From: Microvelia longipes | Lineage: Eukaryota > Arthropoda > Insecta > Hemiptera > Veliidae | Assembly (NCBI GenBank): GCA_018340805.1 | Contig: JACMZG010000008.1 | Span: 14,586,989-14,650,988, forward strand | DNA length: 64,000 nt | Direction of reading: 5' to 3' | Shown here: piece by piece, positions 32,951 to 44,310 of the stretch | Numbering within the stretch: the stretch's first letter is position 1 | Layout: every line of letters begins with the position of its first letter | The notes under the pieces: model-generated | What the model was told of the DNA's origin: nothing | Seen by the model: only the letters and a program-made list of their open reading frames with translations | Databases searched by the model: none | Made by a program: the position numbers and the translations under genes

Positions 32951-33363
32951 TTTTTTTTGTTTCTATTTGTAACTCTAATTTAATTAAAATGATGTATCAG
33001 TATTTTCTTTGTTTATATTGCAATTACAATGGTTAAATGAACAATTACTTTGTTATTAAATTCCTTTGTTAAATATGGCATCAGATGGTAGAAGTTACAT
33101 GAATTTTCTTGTAATTGTTATTGTTTAATTGTACTAATAAGGACATACAATTGTTAATCTTTTATATTATTTAATTTAATCTTTGTAATTTATTTATTAA
33201 GGATTAATAAAAGAAAACCTTGAAATGTCCCTCAAATTTTTTTAACTACAAACTGCTCGTGTTTGACGTCATACATTTTATATCGTTCTCTGTACACTTA
33301 TTATGCATGAATGAGATTTTCTTATATATAAATAAGCTAAGCGGCTGAAACAATAGCAATAAT

Positions 33364-33427
33364 ACTTTTCCTACTTACCTACTACAGTATATAGGATTTG
33401 TTTAACGGTATAAATAAGGAAAAGTAA
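33364..33427 (-). repeat. R1 terminal hairpin fragment
   Basis: ACTTTTCCTACTTACCTACT, then TATAGGATTTG, and ACGGTATAAATAAGGAAAAG with TA. This is only the tail hairpin of R1 with a small insertion, and it ends exactly where the 38-bp minisatellite begins. Confidence 0.65.
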
Positions 33428-34285
33428 TAAGTGGAAGATCTAATTTTATATAAGTAAAATCTATACGTGGAAGATCTAATTTTATATCAGATAAAATCTA
33501 ATACGTGGAAGATCTAATTTTATATAAGAAAAATCTAATAAGTGGAAGATATAATTTTATATAAGGTAACATCTAATAAGTGGAAATCTAATTTTATATA
33601 AGATAAAATCTAATAAGTGGAAGATATAATTTTATGTAGGGTAAAATCTAATAAGTAGAAGATCTAATTTTATATAATGAAATCTAATAAGTGGAAGATA
33701 TAATTTTATATAGGGTAACATCAAATAAGTGCAAGATCTAATTTTATATAAGATAAAATTTAATAAGTAGAAGATATAATTTTATATAGGGTAACATCTA
33801 ATAAGTGGAAGATATCATTTTATATAGGGTAAAATCTAATAACTAGAAGATCTAATTTTATATAGATAAAAATCTAATAAGTGGAAGATTAATTTTATAT
33901 GAGATAAAATCTAAAAAGTGGAAGATCTAATTTTATATAAGATAAAATCTAATAAGTGGAAGATATAATTTTATATAAGGTAAAATCTAATAAGTGGAAG
34001 ATCTAATTTTATTATCTAATTAAAATTAGTAGATATTTTTAATATAGGGTAACATCTAATAAGTGGAAGATCTAAATTATTATATAAGATGAAATCTAAT
34101 AAGTGGATGATAAAATTTTATATAAGGTAAAAATTAAAAAGTGGAAGATCTAATTTTATGTAAGATAAAATCTAATAAGTGGAAGATCTAATTTTTTATA
34201 AGAGATATAATCTAAAAAGTGGAAGATCTAATTTTATATAAGATAAAATCTAATAAGTGGAAGATGTACATTTATATAAGATAAT
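33428..34285 (+). repeat. 38-bp minisatellite, about 22 units
   Basis: The unit reads CTAATAAGTGGAAGATC, TAATTTTATATAAG, ATAAAAT. Variants are GATATAATTTT for GATCTAATTTT and TAGGGTAACAT for TAAGATAAAAT; each recurs at several places, suggesting higher-order rounds of amplification. Within a unit, ATTTTAT...ATAAAAT are inverted, so each unit can form a small hairpin. There is no open frame. Confidence 0.95.
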
Positions 34286-34737
34286 TAACCCTATTAATCA
34301 AAAAATTCTTTCAAATGTCTATTTGATAGTAGGATTCCATTTTGAGTTTAAATTTCAATTTTTTTCACTTATTCCTGAAAAAAATAGTGGACAAAAATAT
34401 GCAAAGAGAAAAATTTCTTATATTTATCCCTAGAATCCTAAAAGCCCAATAAAAGATACCTTCCATTTTATTTTGTTCTTTTTTAAGCAAACTTAGGTGT
34501 TGCATGAGACACCTAAAGTTTACTACACCTCGAAAAGAAGTCTACTTTACACAAATAGTACCTCAAGTTTCATTCATTTATGTCTAATATTCCAAAATTT
34601 AAAAGGGGAGATTTTAGGGTAATAGTAGAGGAATTGGTCTAACAATGAAACATTAAACCTAATTTAATTGGTCATTCAATATGATCAATATTGTATGATC
34701 AATACAATATACTAAAAAAAAATATTAGTTTCATTCT
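34286..34737. other. AT-rich sequence, nothing recognised
   Basis: No supported feature. Confidence 0.4.
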
Positions 34738-34796
34738 AAGCGGTCACCCATCCAGGCACTGACTACGCTTGATGCTGCCTAACTTTTATGATCCCA
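34738..34796 (-). repeat. 5S rRNA-like fragment of R1
   Basis: AGCGGTCACCCATCCAGGCA, CTGACTACGCTTGATGC and TGCCTAACTTTTATGATCCC are a well-preserved 5S-like segment standing alone, without the hairpin blocks or core. Confidence 0.7.
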
Positions 34797-35720
34797 CAAT
34801 ATGATCATTCAATTTTGTCTTTTCTAGGCTTTATTATAGAACATGAAACCAATAATAATAACAAGGCTTTTTACTGAGGGAAATTTCAAAACCCCCTAAA
34901 AAAGTAATCCCGTAAAAGTAACTGATACTTTTTAGAGGATTTGCAAAAGACAAAATTATATTAAAAGCTCAGGGAAATTTGATTTTAGTGTTTTATTTTA
35001 GTTTTTTTTTCTCCCAATTTCACAATAAAGTATTATTATTGTGTAAGTATAAGTGTTATTAGTAATTATTATTTTTTACAACTTTAAAAAATTGTAAGTT
35101 TATTTTTTTTTACAAATTGTAAAAAAATAGCGCGTACATGGCATTTACGTTAAAATATTTCATAAAACTGTTAATAACACCTAAATATAATAAATGGTAT
35201 CAGAGATATCAATAATATCATATAATTCAAATCATATAAACTTATTAATGCTTTTGAAGAGGAATGTGTGTAAAATATTAAATAACATTAATGTTGCATC
35301 ATATAAACAATCAAATAATCATAAAATAAAATTATATAATCAGAAAGTTCATTGTATGATCCATAAAAATATTGCTAGATTTACTTATAAAAAAATTCTC
35401 ATACTAATAAATCGCAAAAAGAAGTATAATATTTTTAAGAATAAAATAATTACATAACTTGGTAATGTACTAGAGGACGAAGTGACCAGAGGAAGGCAGT
35501 GGCGTGGCGTGCTTCGTGTGGCAAGAGAAGGAAAGTGTTTGACGTGAAGACTATAATATACTGCAACTAATGTACTATATCCTCGAATCAAGGTTAAACC
35601 CCTATAAATATACTTGCTTTCAAGTATTCTTTAATATCAGTGAAATTGCATTTTATATTGAAAACTTCCACGTTTAATCCATCAAAGCCCTATTTAACTG
35701 TCCTTTATCTTCTAATTTTT
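34797..35720. other. AT-rich sequence, nothing recognised
   Basis: The 87-codon frame at 35194-35457 is Asn/Lys/Ile-rich and looks compositional. A less AT-rich patch at 35470-35540 has no recognisable identity. Confidence 0.4.
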
Positions 35721-36556
35721 ACTTTTCCTCATTTATGCTGTTGGCTTATAGAAAAAGTATTGCTAGCAAAAAAAACCCCGAACCCGGGATGTCACCGGAA
35801 TTATCCGTTTCAGGTGTTTTTAGGACCTCCTAAGTGGTTTTCACAAAGTTGTATGTCTGTGTGTGTCTGCTATCATCGTAGCTTCTTGTGTATTTATACT
35901 AGAGAGTTAAATTTCGTGCAAAAATTAGTCTACTACTGTAGTTGGCTATTCGAAGAATAATTTTTCATAACGTCACTGTACGACGTCAAAAAAAATGACA
36001 AAAATATTAAAGATTTTTTTAATTTTTTGAATCATTGCAATAATGACTTAAAAATCAATTAACGTGGAAATATGATGCGATTAGATTGAGATTTTGCACG
36101 TATGTAACTATGTATAAGACTAACATATGTGCCAAGTTTTTTCTCATTATCAGTATTAGTTCGATTTTTATTAAATAACAAGTGCACGATTTTTAAAAAA
36201 ATTGTAAATAATCGGAAATTAATCCAATTGAGTTGAAATTCAGTGCAAGTGTATAACTTTACTTAGTTAATAACTTCACTAAGTTACATTTTAATACGAC
36301 AAGTATATCTATGGTTTTTGTTGGATCATAAAATTTAAGCTAAGTGGTCAGTACTGTATGGTAGACCGCTGAGAAAGAATCGGATGTATTTACTATCTGA
36401 GGCAGAATGAAGCGTGTCTGAAGACGATTTGCAGTATAAATTTGGCCAATTGTATATCTGAGGACTTTATTCCCAACTTCTGCCCGAAGTTGGGAGGATG
36501 AGCGTAGCGAATCCGATGTAATGAGGAAATGTTTCGAGATACCCCGTACCCGATTT
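35721..36556 (+). mobile_element. R1 family, full-length reference copy (about 836 bp)
   Basis: In order: the terminal hairpin ACTTTTCCTCATTTATGC...AGAAAAAGTATTG; CCCGAACCCGGGATGTCACC; TTATCCGTTTCAGG; AGGACCTCCTAAGTGG; GTATGTCTGTGTGTGTCTGC; ATCATCGTAGC; AGAGAGTTAAATTTCG; the core in reverse with GACGTCA words and GCAATAATGACTT; GATTGAGATTTTGCACG; CAATTGAGTTGAAATTCAG; the 5S-like segment (36320-36372, degraded); two hairpin blocks around an extra perfect hairpin CCCAACTTC-TGCCC-GAAGTTGGG; GATGTAATGAGGAAATG; GTACCCGATTTG. ACTTTTCCTCAT at the start and ATGAGGAAA near the end form a subterminal inverted pair. The 106-codon frame inside is not a gene. Confidence 0.8.
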
Positions 36557-36865
36557 GTTTACCGATACATCGACTCTTCTTCTATTCTTCTGAAAAACGT
36601 ACTATACGGGGTGCAATATTTCAGATGTACCAACAATTAATCAAATTAATAAGGAATAAGCATGGTCCTGGAGATTTGACAATGGTCTATTCCTCCACAG
36701 CAAATTAACTCTGCGAGTTCAAATTTACTTAACTAATGTCTAAACATGGTTATTTTGATTCCACTTTTATTAATTTTAAAAAGTTTAATTAGAGCACAGT
36801 GTAATGTAGTAGCTGTCTAGGAAACCTTAGAAATTTCATACAATTGTCACCACATTCCCGTAATA

Positions 36866-37366
36866 AGGCGCGGTCGAATATCCACGGCCTTCTAGAACAT
36901 TGGATCACCAACAAACTTTTTTATAACTTTTTTTTAAATTATTTTCAATTATTTGCAGTCAACAACACCACAACAAAGAGGTAATTCGTATGTACGTATA
37001 TACGAACGTACGTACGTACGTATATACGAATTACCTCTTTGTTGTGGTGTTGTTGACTGCAAATAATAACAATTTGTGCTAATTTTCATTAATACATTCA
37101 AAATATAACACAAATCAGGTAGATAACATTGACGTCTAACAGTAGTTATGTATGTACCAAGTTAGATTAAAAATAAGTCGTTGAGTGAATGTAAATACTC
37201 TTTGAGATTAACCAAAAGAGCGTGCAGATTACGGAAATAGGCTTCATTTATCACAAATCCGGCTAATTACTGAAACTTTTGAAAAAAAAGTTATAAAAAA
37301 GTTTGTTAGTGTTCAAGAAACTCTAGAACCAATGTTCTAGAAGGCCGTGGATATTCGACCGCGCCT
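36866..37366. mobile_element. 501-bp TA-flanked foldback transposon
   Basis: The ends are AGGCGCGGTCGAATATCCAC and its exact inverse, continuing GGCCTTCTAGAACATTGG. After a small indel they go on to AACAAACTTTTTTATAAC, so the terminal inverted repeat is about 75 bases. It is bounded by TA on both sides (36864-36865 and 37367-37368), as with Tc1/mariner-type insertions. An internal near-perfect palindrome occupies 36948-37067. The right half after it (37068-37260) is unique. There is no transposase frame, so this is a non-autonomous element. Confidence 0.8.
36948..37067. repeat. 120-bp near-perfect palindrome
   Basis: Arms ATTATTTGCAGTCAACAACA, then CCACAACAAAGAGGTAATTC, and their exact inverse on the right meet over an ACGT-rich centre (ACGTATATACGAACGTACGT). 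Such a palindrome would extrude easily and is prone to deletion, so near-identity suggests youth. Confidence 0.9.
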
Positions 37367-37498
37367 TATTTGCATCATGTTATCATAGATTTTTTTACAG
37401 TCACAAGAAAGAAATATTTTTAACAAAAATCTATTATATTTCAAACAGTAACTTAACGAAAGTTATTGGAATGGAAGTGATAATTTCTTAAGACTAGA

Positions 37499-37570
37499 CT
37501 AGAAGACCTACTCATGAAGATGTAGGTCTTCTAGTGGTGACCGCGTCAATGTAGATAAAGAATCCGATGT
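37499..37570 (+). repeat. R5 arm with its own 13-bp hairpin
   Basis: CTAGAAGACCTAC and GTAGGTCTTCTAG are perfect inverted arms around TCATGAAGAT, followed by TGGTGACCGCGTCAATGTAG and AATCCGATGT. The second part matches the R5 foldback arm at 11640-11697. Confidence 0.65.
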
Positions 37571-39385
37571 TTCTTAAAACTTAAGTAAGAAATGTTGAGC
37601 AAAGAAGGTTGCATTTCAGAGAAAATTCTGATATTGCCTATTTTGTTTAGAAATTGTTATTTAATGTAAACTTATCACTATAATATCTTAATCAGTCTTA
37701 GCAGCTGCAATACCAAGTCACGTGACTAGAGTAACCCTTAGCCTCGGTGCGCACTCTCAGTAACGACTTTCGAACTAGAGAAGATATCGTTAAGAATAAA
37801 GATGCTAAATTAAATGCCGAATCACGTTCTGAAACATCTGCCGTCTGTTCAACTTTTCTAGTATTATTATGGTATCAGGAATCATTTTGACAATATTTTG
37901 TCGTGATTTATTTTAAATGTGTTTAAATCTATCTGAAAAGAAACTCGTTAAGTCTAAAAAATTAATATAAAAGAAACACTTGTTTAAATAAGGAAAAGAG
38001 TTAGATAATAGGATGGGAGTCCTGACATAACGACCATCATATTGAGTCTAGTACCGCGGCGTGATTCCAGTCCATCTTTATATGAGAAATAATGCCAAGT
38101 ATAGAATGAAAAGTGCAACCGAGGATTCATTACTAGCTCGTGAACCGGGCACCATAAAGAAAATAATAAAGACAAAAGGTCAGAATATCACGTCCTACAG
38201 GGGGACCTCACGACACTAGTCTTACATTGAACAAAATTTACACAAAAGAAAGTCAAAGCTATAAAAGTAAAATAAATATTGAAAGCTATTTAAGTTTCAG
38301 GGATAAAGACTATTATATGTATTTATTAAACATTTCGTTGTAAGGAAGGAATATGACCCTTTGTCATTAAACCTTCACCTCTACCACATCTCTACCTCTT
38401 GTCACATTTGGAACTAATAGCTTTTAAAACTTGTCGAGTAGTATTGACAAATATGCAAGTCTAAATATTGATAAATTATATAATCAATTTATAAGTAATA
38501 AACAAATAAACATGCATTAAAACTTTTGTTTAAGATTTATATTTTTTTTTCTGTTTTAATAATTAGGATTCTTTTTGTCAGTTCTTAAATTAAATTCTTA
38601 TTTAAAAAAAGTGTTAAAATCGGTGAAGAGAAGTTTAAATTTCATTTGACTAAAGCTTTTTGAGTGATGATTACGTTAGTGAAAACGTTAACTTAGTTGC
38701 AAGACCACTTTTACCAATTTTCTAACTTGTTGTATCAACTTCTATCCAACTTTCTGAGGACAAAAATAGAAGAAATATTTCCGTAGTACCCTGTAACCGA
38801 TTTTTCTATTACAATGTTCATATTGTCCTATAAATGACAATTGTTCGTTGGATGAGATATGAGTGTTACATGATTGTAGGGTTTCTTCTAATACCTTGTT
38901 ATATCGTAGGACTAGTACATATAATCAATATCTTGGTAACCTTGATAAATGTGGTTAAGGGTTATTGAACGGAGAGAAAAAACAAATAACTCCAATGGTC
39001 AGTACTGCTACAACGGATTGTACTGATGTGTCCAACCTGTATTATTTATTGTGGTCATTTGATTAGGTGGTATGTTTTGAGAGTCAGACCAGTATTAATT
39101 TACCTTAAAACTAAATTTTCCATTGGTTGTCACTATGTTAACACTGCACCAGAACCAAATATAGTTTTGGTTAGCTTCACTGAAGTCTTCCTGGTCAGCT
39201 TTCCCTTAAAACTCTTAAAAATGCAGTTTATAGGAAGTTAAGGTTTGTAGCCTCAAATAAAACAATACAATCAATTTCTGTATATGTTTTGGCCACAATA
39301 TCAACCTTTTGCTAACATCACATAAATTTACCTTTAGAAAAGTTTATTAGTTAGTTATCCATTTGAAACAAATCAACCACGTCTC
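37571..39385. other. Mostly unrecognised sequence
   Basis: Holds the E-box cluster near 37717 and a weak R1-terminus relic at 38753-38806 (CTGAGGAC...GTAGTACCCTGTAACCGA and T-run). A 63-codon minus frame (37984-38175) and a 71-codon plus frame (39026-39241) have no recognisable motif. Confidence 0.4.
37717..37726. promoter_or_regulatory. GTCACGTGAC E-box palindrome
   Basis: A perfect 10-bp palindrome that fits the CACGTG E-box with GT/AC flanks favoured by MITF/TFE- and USF-type bHLH-zip factors. It lies in a less AT-rich segment. GGTGCGCACTC, an NRF1-like word, follows about 40 bases downstream. No exon is attached. Confidence 0.3.
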
Positions 39386-39967
39386 ATCGTTTGATGCTGC
39401 TTAACTTTTATGATCTAAAAAAAGCATGGATATACTTGTTGTCTTCACACAAAACTTGGTGTGGTTATTTATTACGTAATGGTATACACTTGTACTAAAT
39501 TTCAACTTAATTGCATTATAATCCGATTTTTGACAATTTTTTTTAAAAAAACGTACACAAGTCATCTAATACAAATTGAAGTAACGCTGATAATGAGGTG
39601 AAACTTTGCACTTATGTTTGTCTTATACATGGCTACATGCGTTTTATAATTGTTCGAAATTTTTTGCTGAGTTATTATTGCGGGTTAATAACGTCATAAA
39701 AATATTTTCCGAATAATACAACTGCAGTAGTAGACTAATTTTTGCACTAAGTTTTTACTCTCTAGCATAAATACACTAGGAGGTACGATGATAACAGACA
39801 CACATTCACTTACAGACAGACAAGTTTGTAAAACCCACTTAGGAGGCCTTAAAACACCTATAACGATGACATCCCAATGATAATTTCGATGACATCCCGG
39901 TTTCGGATTTTTTTGCAAACTCAATACTTTTCCTATATATAACTACGATATAAATGAGAAAAAGTAA
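39386..39967 (-). mobile_element. R1 family copy lacking the T-run end
   Basis: It begins inside the 5S-like segment (GTTTGATGCTGCTTAACTTT) and then runs through ATGGATATACTTG, GTATACACTTGTAC, ACGCTGATAATGAGGTGAAA, the core (TTATTGCGGGTTAATAACG and TCATAAAA), ACTCTCTAGCATAAATACAC, ACACATTCACTTACAGACAG, GGAGGCCTTAAAACACC and the terminal hairpin CTTTTCCTATATATAACTAC...GAGAAAAAG. A short internal duplication of GATGACATCCC occurs near the tail. The 76-codon minus frame is a shadow. Confidence 0.75.
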
Positions 39968-40097
39968 AATACATACATGAATGTGAAAAAAACAAAGGTT
40001 TAATCTTAGATTTATTTTTAAGTACTCAAAACAATTGTCACTTATGCTCTAGTTACAATCGTATGGAACCATTAGAGTTTATCAGAACTTACTATAA

Positions 40098-40268
40098 TAC
40101 AATACACGGCTAAAATCAGTTGACAGCTTTGGAAAAATAATGTGAGGGAGCCAATGAGGTTAGTCCTGGATGTAAAACCATACCTTATTGGTTTGATTGA
40201 CCTTCAAATCAGGTCAACCTTATTGGTTCCTCAACACTATTTTCCCGCGCTGTCAACTGATTTTAGCT
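40098..40268. mobile_element. R4 foldback, copy 1
   Basis: ACACGGCTAAAATCAGTTGA and CAGC at the left are inverted in GCGCTGTCAACTGATTTTAG at the right. Inner arms GAGGGAGCCAATGAGGTT / AACCTTATTGGTTCCTC are also inverted. The 54040 copy shares both. The last bases of the right terminus are lost. Confidence 0.75.
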
Positions 40269-41569
40269 ATAATTCATTATTCCCAAGATTTATTGGACTA
40301 AATCCTTACACTACTGTACTTTTATTATCCTTTCTTACCTATTCCTTACTTCAATCCTCTTTTTATTAATTTAATAATAAATCTGTATTTATTGCTAGTT
40401 TTACCTACCCCTAGTTGATCATTGATTAAGATTTTCCAGACTTGTTATTTTGTCTGTTTTATTTCCTTTCCTTGCAATCTACCTGTTACTTCCTTTAAAA
40501 CCTAGTTATTAGCAAGTTATATCTTATTATTCCAGGTGAGAAATATGTTTGGCATTGAATGCGTTCACGGATGCCTTAGTCAGGTAGCGTGTACCTAATG
40601 ATGATAGCTACCGACCTCTCCAACCCACTTATCTTTACGTGTACGTCCACATTGTTACCAGGTTATTGTTATATCACACAGCAAACATGTGTAGTGGTCT
40701 ACACTATTTTATCCTGGTGTATATATTTTCTCTATAATATTATGTATTAGTATTTGGGTCAACGCTTAAATACTAATGATAATATTCTGTTTATTTATTT
40801 TCATACTTCCAGTTTCAAACTATTGTGTATTTCTATGACAAGTATTTTCCATTTTACTTAGATAATCCTAATTTTTTTTTTTACAACGCATATATGATCT
40901 GCATGTCCTTAATATTTATAAGGCCTTTCTTGTAGAAAACTTGAGTAAATATATATCCTAAAATGTTCATAGACATCCTCTTTGGAAGGAGATTTCCTCT
41001 TTTTAAGCTCTTGAGAGGTGACTCAGCGAATTAAATACCTCTTGACATCATTAAGGAAATTTTATTTATTAGAATTAGGATTGTGTTTTTCATTGCCTTG
41101 ACTTGTTTTTTTTTTGCAAAGATAATTTTTAGCGATTTTTTTTCTGACTAAATATTTTTTTATGGTTAGCTATTATTTTAAAACAAGCATACATGTTTAA
41201 TTCTATGTTTAATTTATTCAAACATAGATGTTGATTTTTATACTTTGCTTTTCTATCTTCTATACTGGGAGGAAGCATTGCATATATCAAATTTTGCCGC
41301 CCCCTTATATTTTATCAAATGTCCCCATTACTGCCCCTTAAGATTCTTAATATTGAAAAAATATGTCTGTGTGGGCACAAGAACACTTAAGTTAAAACAT
41401 AGTTGATTGGCGTAGTTAAAACGTACTTAAATGGTGCAGTTAAAACGTAGTTGAATGGCAGAGTTAATGGTCATCAACTGTAATATTACATTAAAGTTAA
41501 ATCAACATTATGTTATAACACTCATTTTTTGGCATTTGTTGGCACACCTAATAATTTGAGGCAAAAGTA
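40269..41569. other. AT-rich sequence, nothing recognised
   Basis: Near 41390-41470 the words TTAAAACGTAGTTGAATGG are repeated three times imperfectly (GCAGTTAAAACGTA), a tiny old tandem. Otherwise empty. Confidence 0.4.
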
Positions 41570-41662
41570 CCTTGCTTTTGATAATCATGCCATTCTGTGG
41601 ACTAGCAAAGCAAGTCCGGAATTGCCCAAAAGTTTTGAAGTATCCCATGCCCAATTTTTTTA
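41570..41662 (+). repeat. R1-type terminus, relative of the 16-kb array
   Basis: TTTTGATAATCATGCCATTC, GTGGACTAGCAAAGCAAGTCC, TTTTGAAGTATCCCATGCCC and a T-run. This is one unit of what is amplified at 16.2-16.6 kb, showing the pre-array state. Confidence 0.55.
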
Positions 41663-41996
41663 CACCTAGTCAATACGAAGTCTGATATTGTATGAAGAAT
41701 TCCTGAAAGTTTTCTGTTTGTTTAATTAAATCTTTGAGATTGTCACATGTTGTCACTTGTCATAAAGAAATATGTTAATGTCTCGCTTTTTCAAGAAGTG
41801 ATTTATTTACTTCGTGATATCTATTTGAATAAACAATTTTCTGTAAATTTTAATTTTATTTCTGAACGATTTCGCGTAACTTTTTTTGACGTGATGTAAC
41901 ATTTTTTTGTATATTTATGTTTATTGTGATGACTGAAAGTCCTGTTCCGTTGGCGTACATTTGACCAGTGTTTTAATGTTTTATATTTCATATTAA

Positions 41997-41998
<2 letters not shown>

Positions 41999-42036
<38 letters not shown>

Positions 42037-42092
42037 TAATATATATATATATATATATAATATATATATAATATATATAATATATATATATA
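41999..42092. repeat. (AT)n microsatellite
   Basis: AT dinucleotides with regular TAAT interruptions. Confidence 0.95.
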
Positions 42093-43433
42093 GTTTTTAA
42101 TGGCAAAGGTCCAAAAATGATTATTATTTTTAATAAATTTTATTATATAAAAGTATAACCTATAATTGCTACATAGAGGATTTTGTGTGTTGCTTATGGC
42201 CAGCTTAGCCGAAACGTCACAAGTGTAATTTTAATCTCATAATAACCTTTAACATTAAAAATCATTAAAAAAGGGATGCACTACAAGTTTTTGATAAAAT
42301 ATACGAAAAGGTTATGCGTTGAAAATGATCTCCTTGTTAGGTATGTGCATCTATCAAGACAGATTCCATCCATCTCCCTAGTTCTAACGTATCCGACTGG
42401 ATACCCTCAGGATGTTTCTTGCAGCGTATTTAACCGTATTTAACTATAGGTACGATTCGCGGATTTAGTGTGCTGTATCTACTTAATTTTAAGAATTTTT
42501 GAGTGACGACGTTCGAAATTTAATTCTATTTTATAAATTTGTAAATGTTTAGAGTTGACGATATATTGGAATAGATTCCCTCTATACGCCACTATAACCA
42601 TGATACGTTTATATATCAAGATGGGCAATTGTTTAGGGTTTAGTGTATATCTTTAAGATCTTGAGAAAATTCAAATATTTTATTATAGGTTTTAATGTTA
42701 CCAGCATTAAATTGTTTAAGTACAGCTTTGGCTCTAAACATCTTTTATTGAAAAAATGATAAAATAATGTTTCGACGTTAATTTTTCACCTTCTATTTTG
42801 TCTTATTAGGTTAAGTTACCTTCACTTAAGTTGCCCATATTTACGAGTTGTCTATATTAAGTGTAAGTTGCAATAACTGAAAATAGCTTTTCAAAGCTTT
42901 TGCCGCAACTTTCACTTATAGCTAAAGCCTGCTTGTTTTTAATTAGAATTTTTTTCTATTTGTTTCAGGTGAGAATTCTTTTCATTACATCTGCACCTCT
43001 AAAAATGTAGTTATTAACTTTATAACTTTATATAATGATAACTTTATTTACTTTAAATTACATGTTTGCACAATAATTGTACATTATTATTGGCAGTAAT
43101 TAAAGATCTTATAGATCTTTTCTTAATTGTGATTAGAAAATAAATTATTTACTTCCCTATCATAAAAGAGGAGATAGAAGCATGGTAATTGCAAAAACCG
43201 TTTAACATATTTTTTCATAAACTGTTAGTGGCAAAAATTACAAAATAAAAAACAACCTCATAAGCTTCATTTTGAGACGAGAATGTGCTAAAAACAATTT
43301 CATGTATGCTGCACATACAGTTTATAATTATACTCTTCATTATAAATGTGCACACGCATCTAATTTGGATAAAACATGGCACATAAAAACAAGTCATACG
43401 AAAGGAAGAATTTCTTTAAATTTAGCGAATTTG
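42093..43433. other. AT-rich sequence, nothing firmly recognised
   Basis: TTATGGCCAGCTTAGCCGAA followed by ACGTC at about 42195-42220 belongs to the same hairpin motif as 11340 and 55640. No genes were recognised. Confidence 0.4.
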
Positions 43434-44310
43434 AATTAAGCGGTGTTCCGCATGTCGGGCGAATTTCCTTTGCTATGCGTGTTTTTTTATGCGCTTAGCA
43501 ATCTATTTCTTGCTTAAGTTTCTGGTTTATGATTTATAACATGAGCAGTTACTCAATTATGAAGCAATACTCGTTTCTCAATTTATTCTGTATTTTTCAA
43601 AGGAAAATGTTAATATTTATTCAAATTGTTATACAAAACTATATATACCTCCTGAATTGGCAATACTTACCAATATTTACTCAAGTTAGCTCCGTTAATG
43701 ATTATTTTTAAAGGTTTTAGCGCGTTTCCTTTGAAATATTCAAAAAAGGATTACCCAGTAGTGCTTTATGATTGAGTAAGTGCTTAAGTTATGAAGCATA
43801 TATCGGAAATTTAAGCAAGAATTGGATTGTTAAGCGCGGAAATACGTATTCCTGAGGAAAATCGCCCGGCATACGGACCACCGCGCTGGAATTATTTTTT
43901 GCACTTAAACTTATATAATTTAAATAAAACAATAAAAAATTATTCTCCTTACCAGAATTCGAACCTAGGTACATTGCTTCGAGTACTTTTAAGTGCTCTA
44001 AGCGACTCCAGATACATTCAAATAGCTCAGACAAAAAAATATCGAAAACGACACCCTACGAAACATTTATATGTTTACTAACTGCCTGTTTTTTCGACTT
44101 TTTTCACCTAAGAATGTCGTTTTAACTTTAGACTGGTTTTATTTGATTTAACGCTTTAAAAAACTTGAAAGAGGCAATCTCTTTCCCGGCAATAAATGTC
44201 AACCCTTAATTTTACTCTCTTTTTTAAAATTCCAGACTTAGCCGGGTTAATGACGTTATAAAAGATGGTTTTGACACTCCCGGGTCCAACTTTTGCTATA
44301 AAATAAATTT
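43434..44310. mobile_element. R3 composite: foldback + tRNA-like + CRE-like core
   Basis: 43434-43897 is a foldback (AAGCGGTGTTCCGCATGTCG ... CCGGCATACGGACCACCGCG) with arms of about 200 bases and a loop holding the GCGCGTTTCCTTTGAAA-type pair. 43935-44015 is the antisense tRNA-like piece: reversed, it has GGTTCGAATTCTGG, a good box B. Next come GAAAACGACACCCTACG, TTTTTTCGACTTTTTTCACC, CTTTCCCGGCAATAAATG and the core GCCGGGTTAATGACGTTATA (44231-44262). The same modules in the same order occur at 49.3-50.7 kb. Frames at 43529, 43789 and 43827 are shadows. Confidence 0.75.

Noticed and set aside
33428..34285. CRISPR-like array (regular 38-bp periodicity)
   Set aside because: There are no unique spacers between repeats; it is a head-to-tail minisatellite in a eukaryotic context.
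35640..35960. 106-codon plus frame
   Set aside because: Lies almost wholly inside the full-length R1 copy.
43827..44081. 84- and 81-codon frames on opposite strands
   Set aside because: Both lie in the R3 composite.
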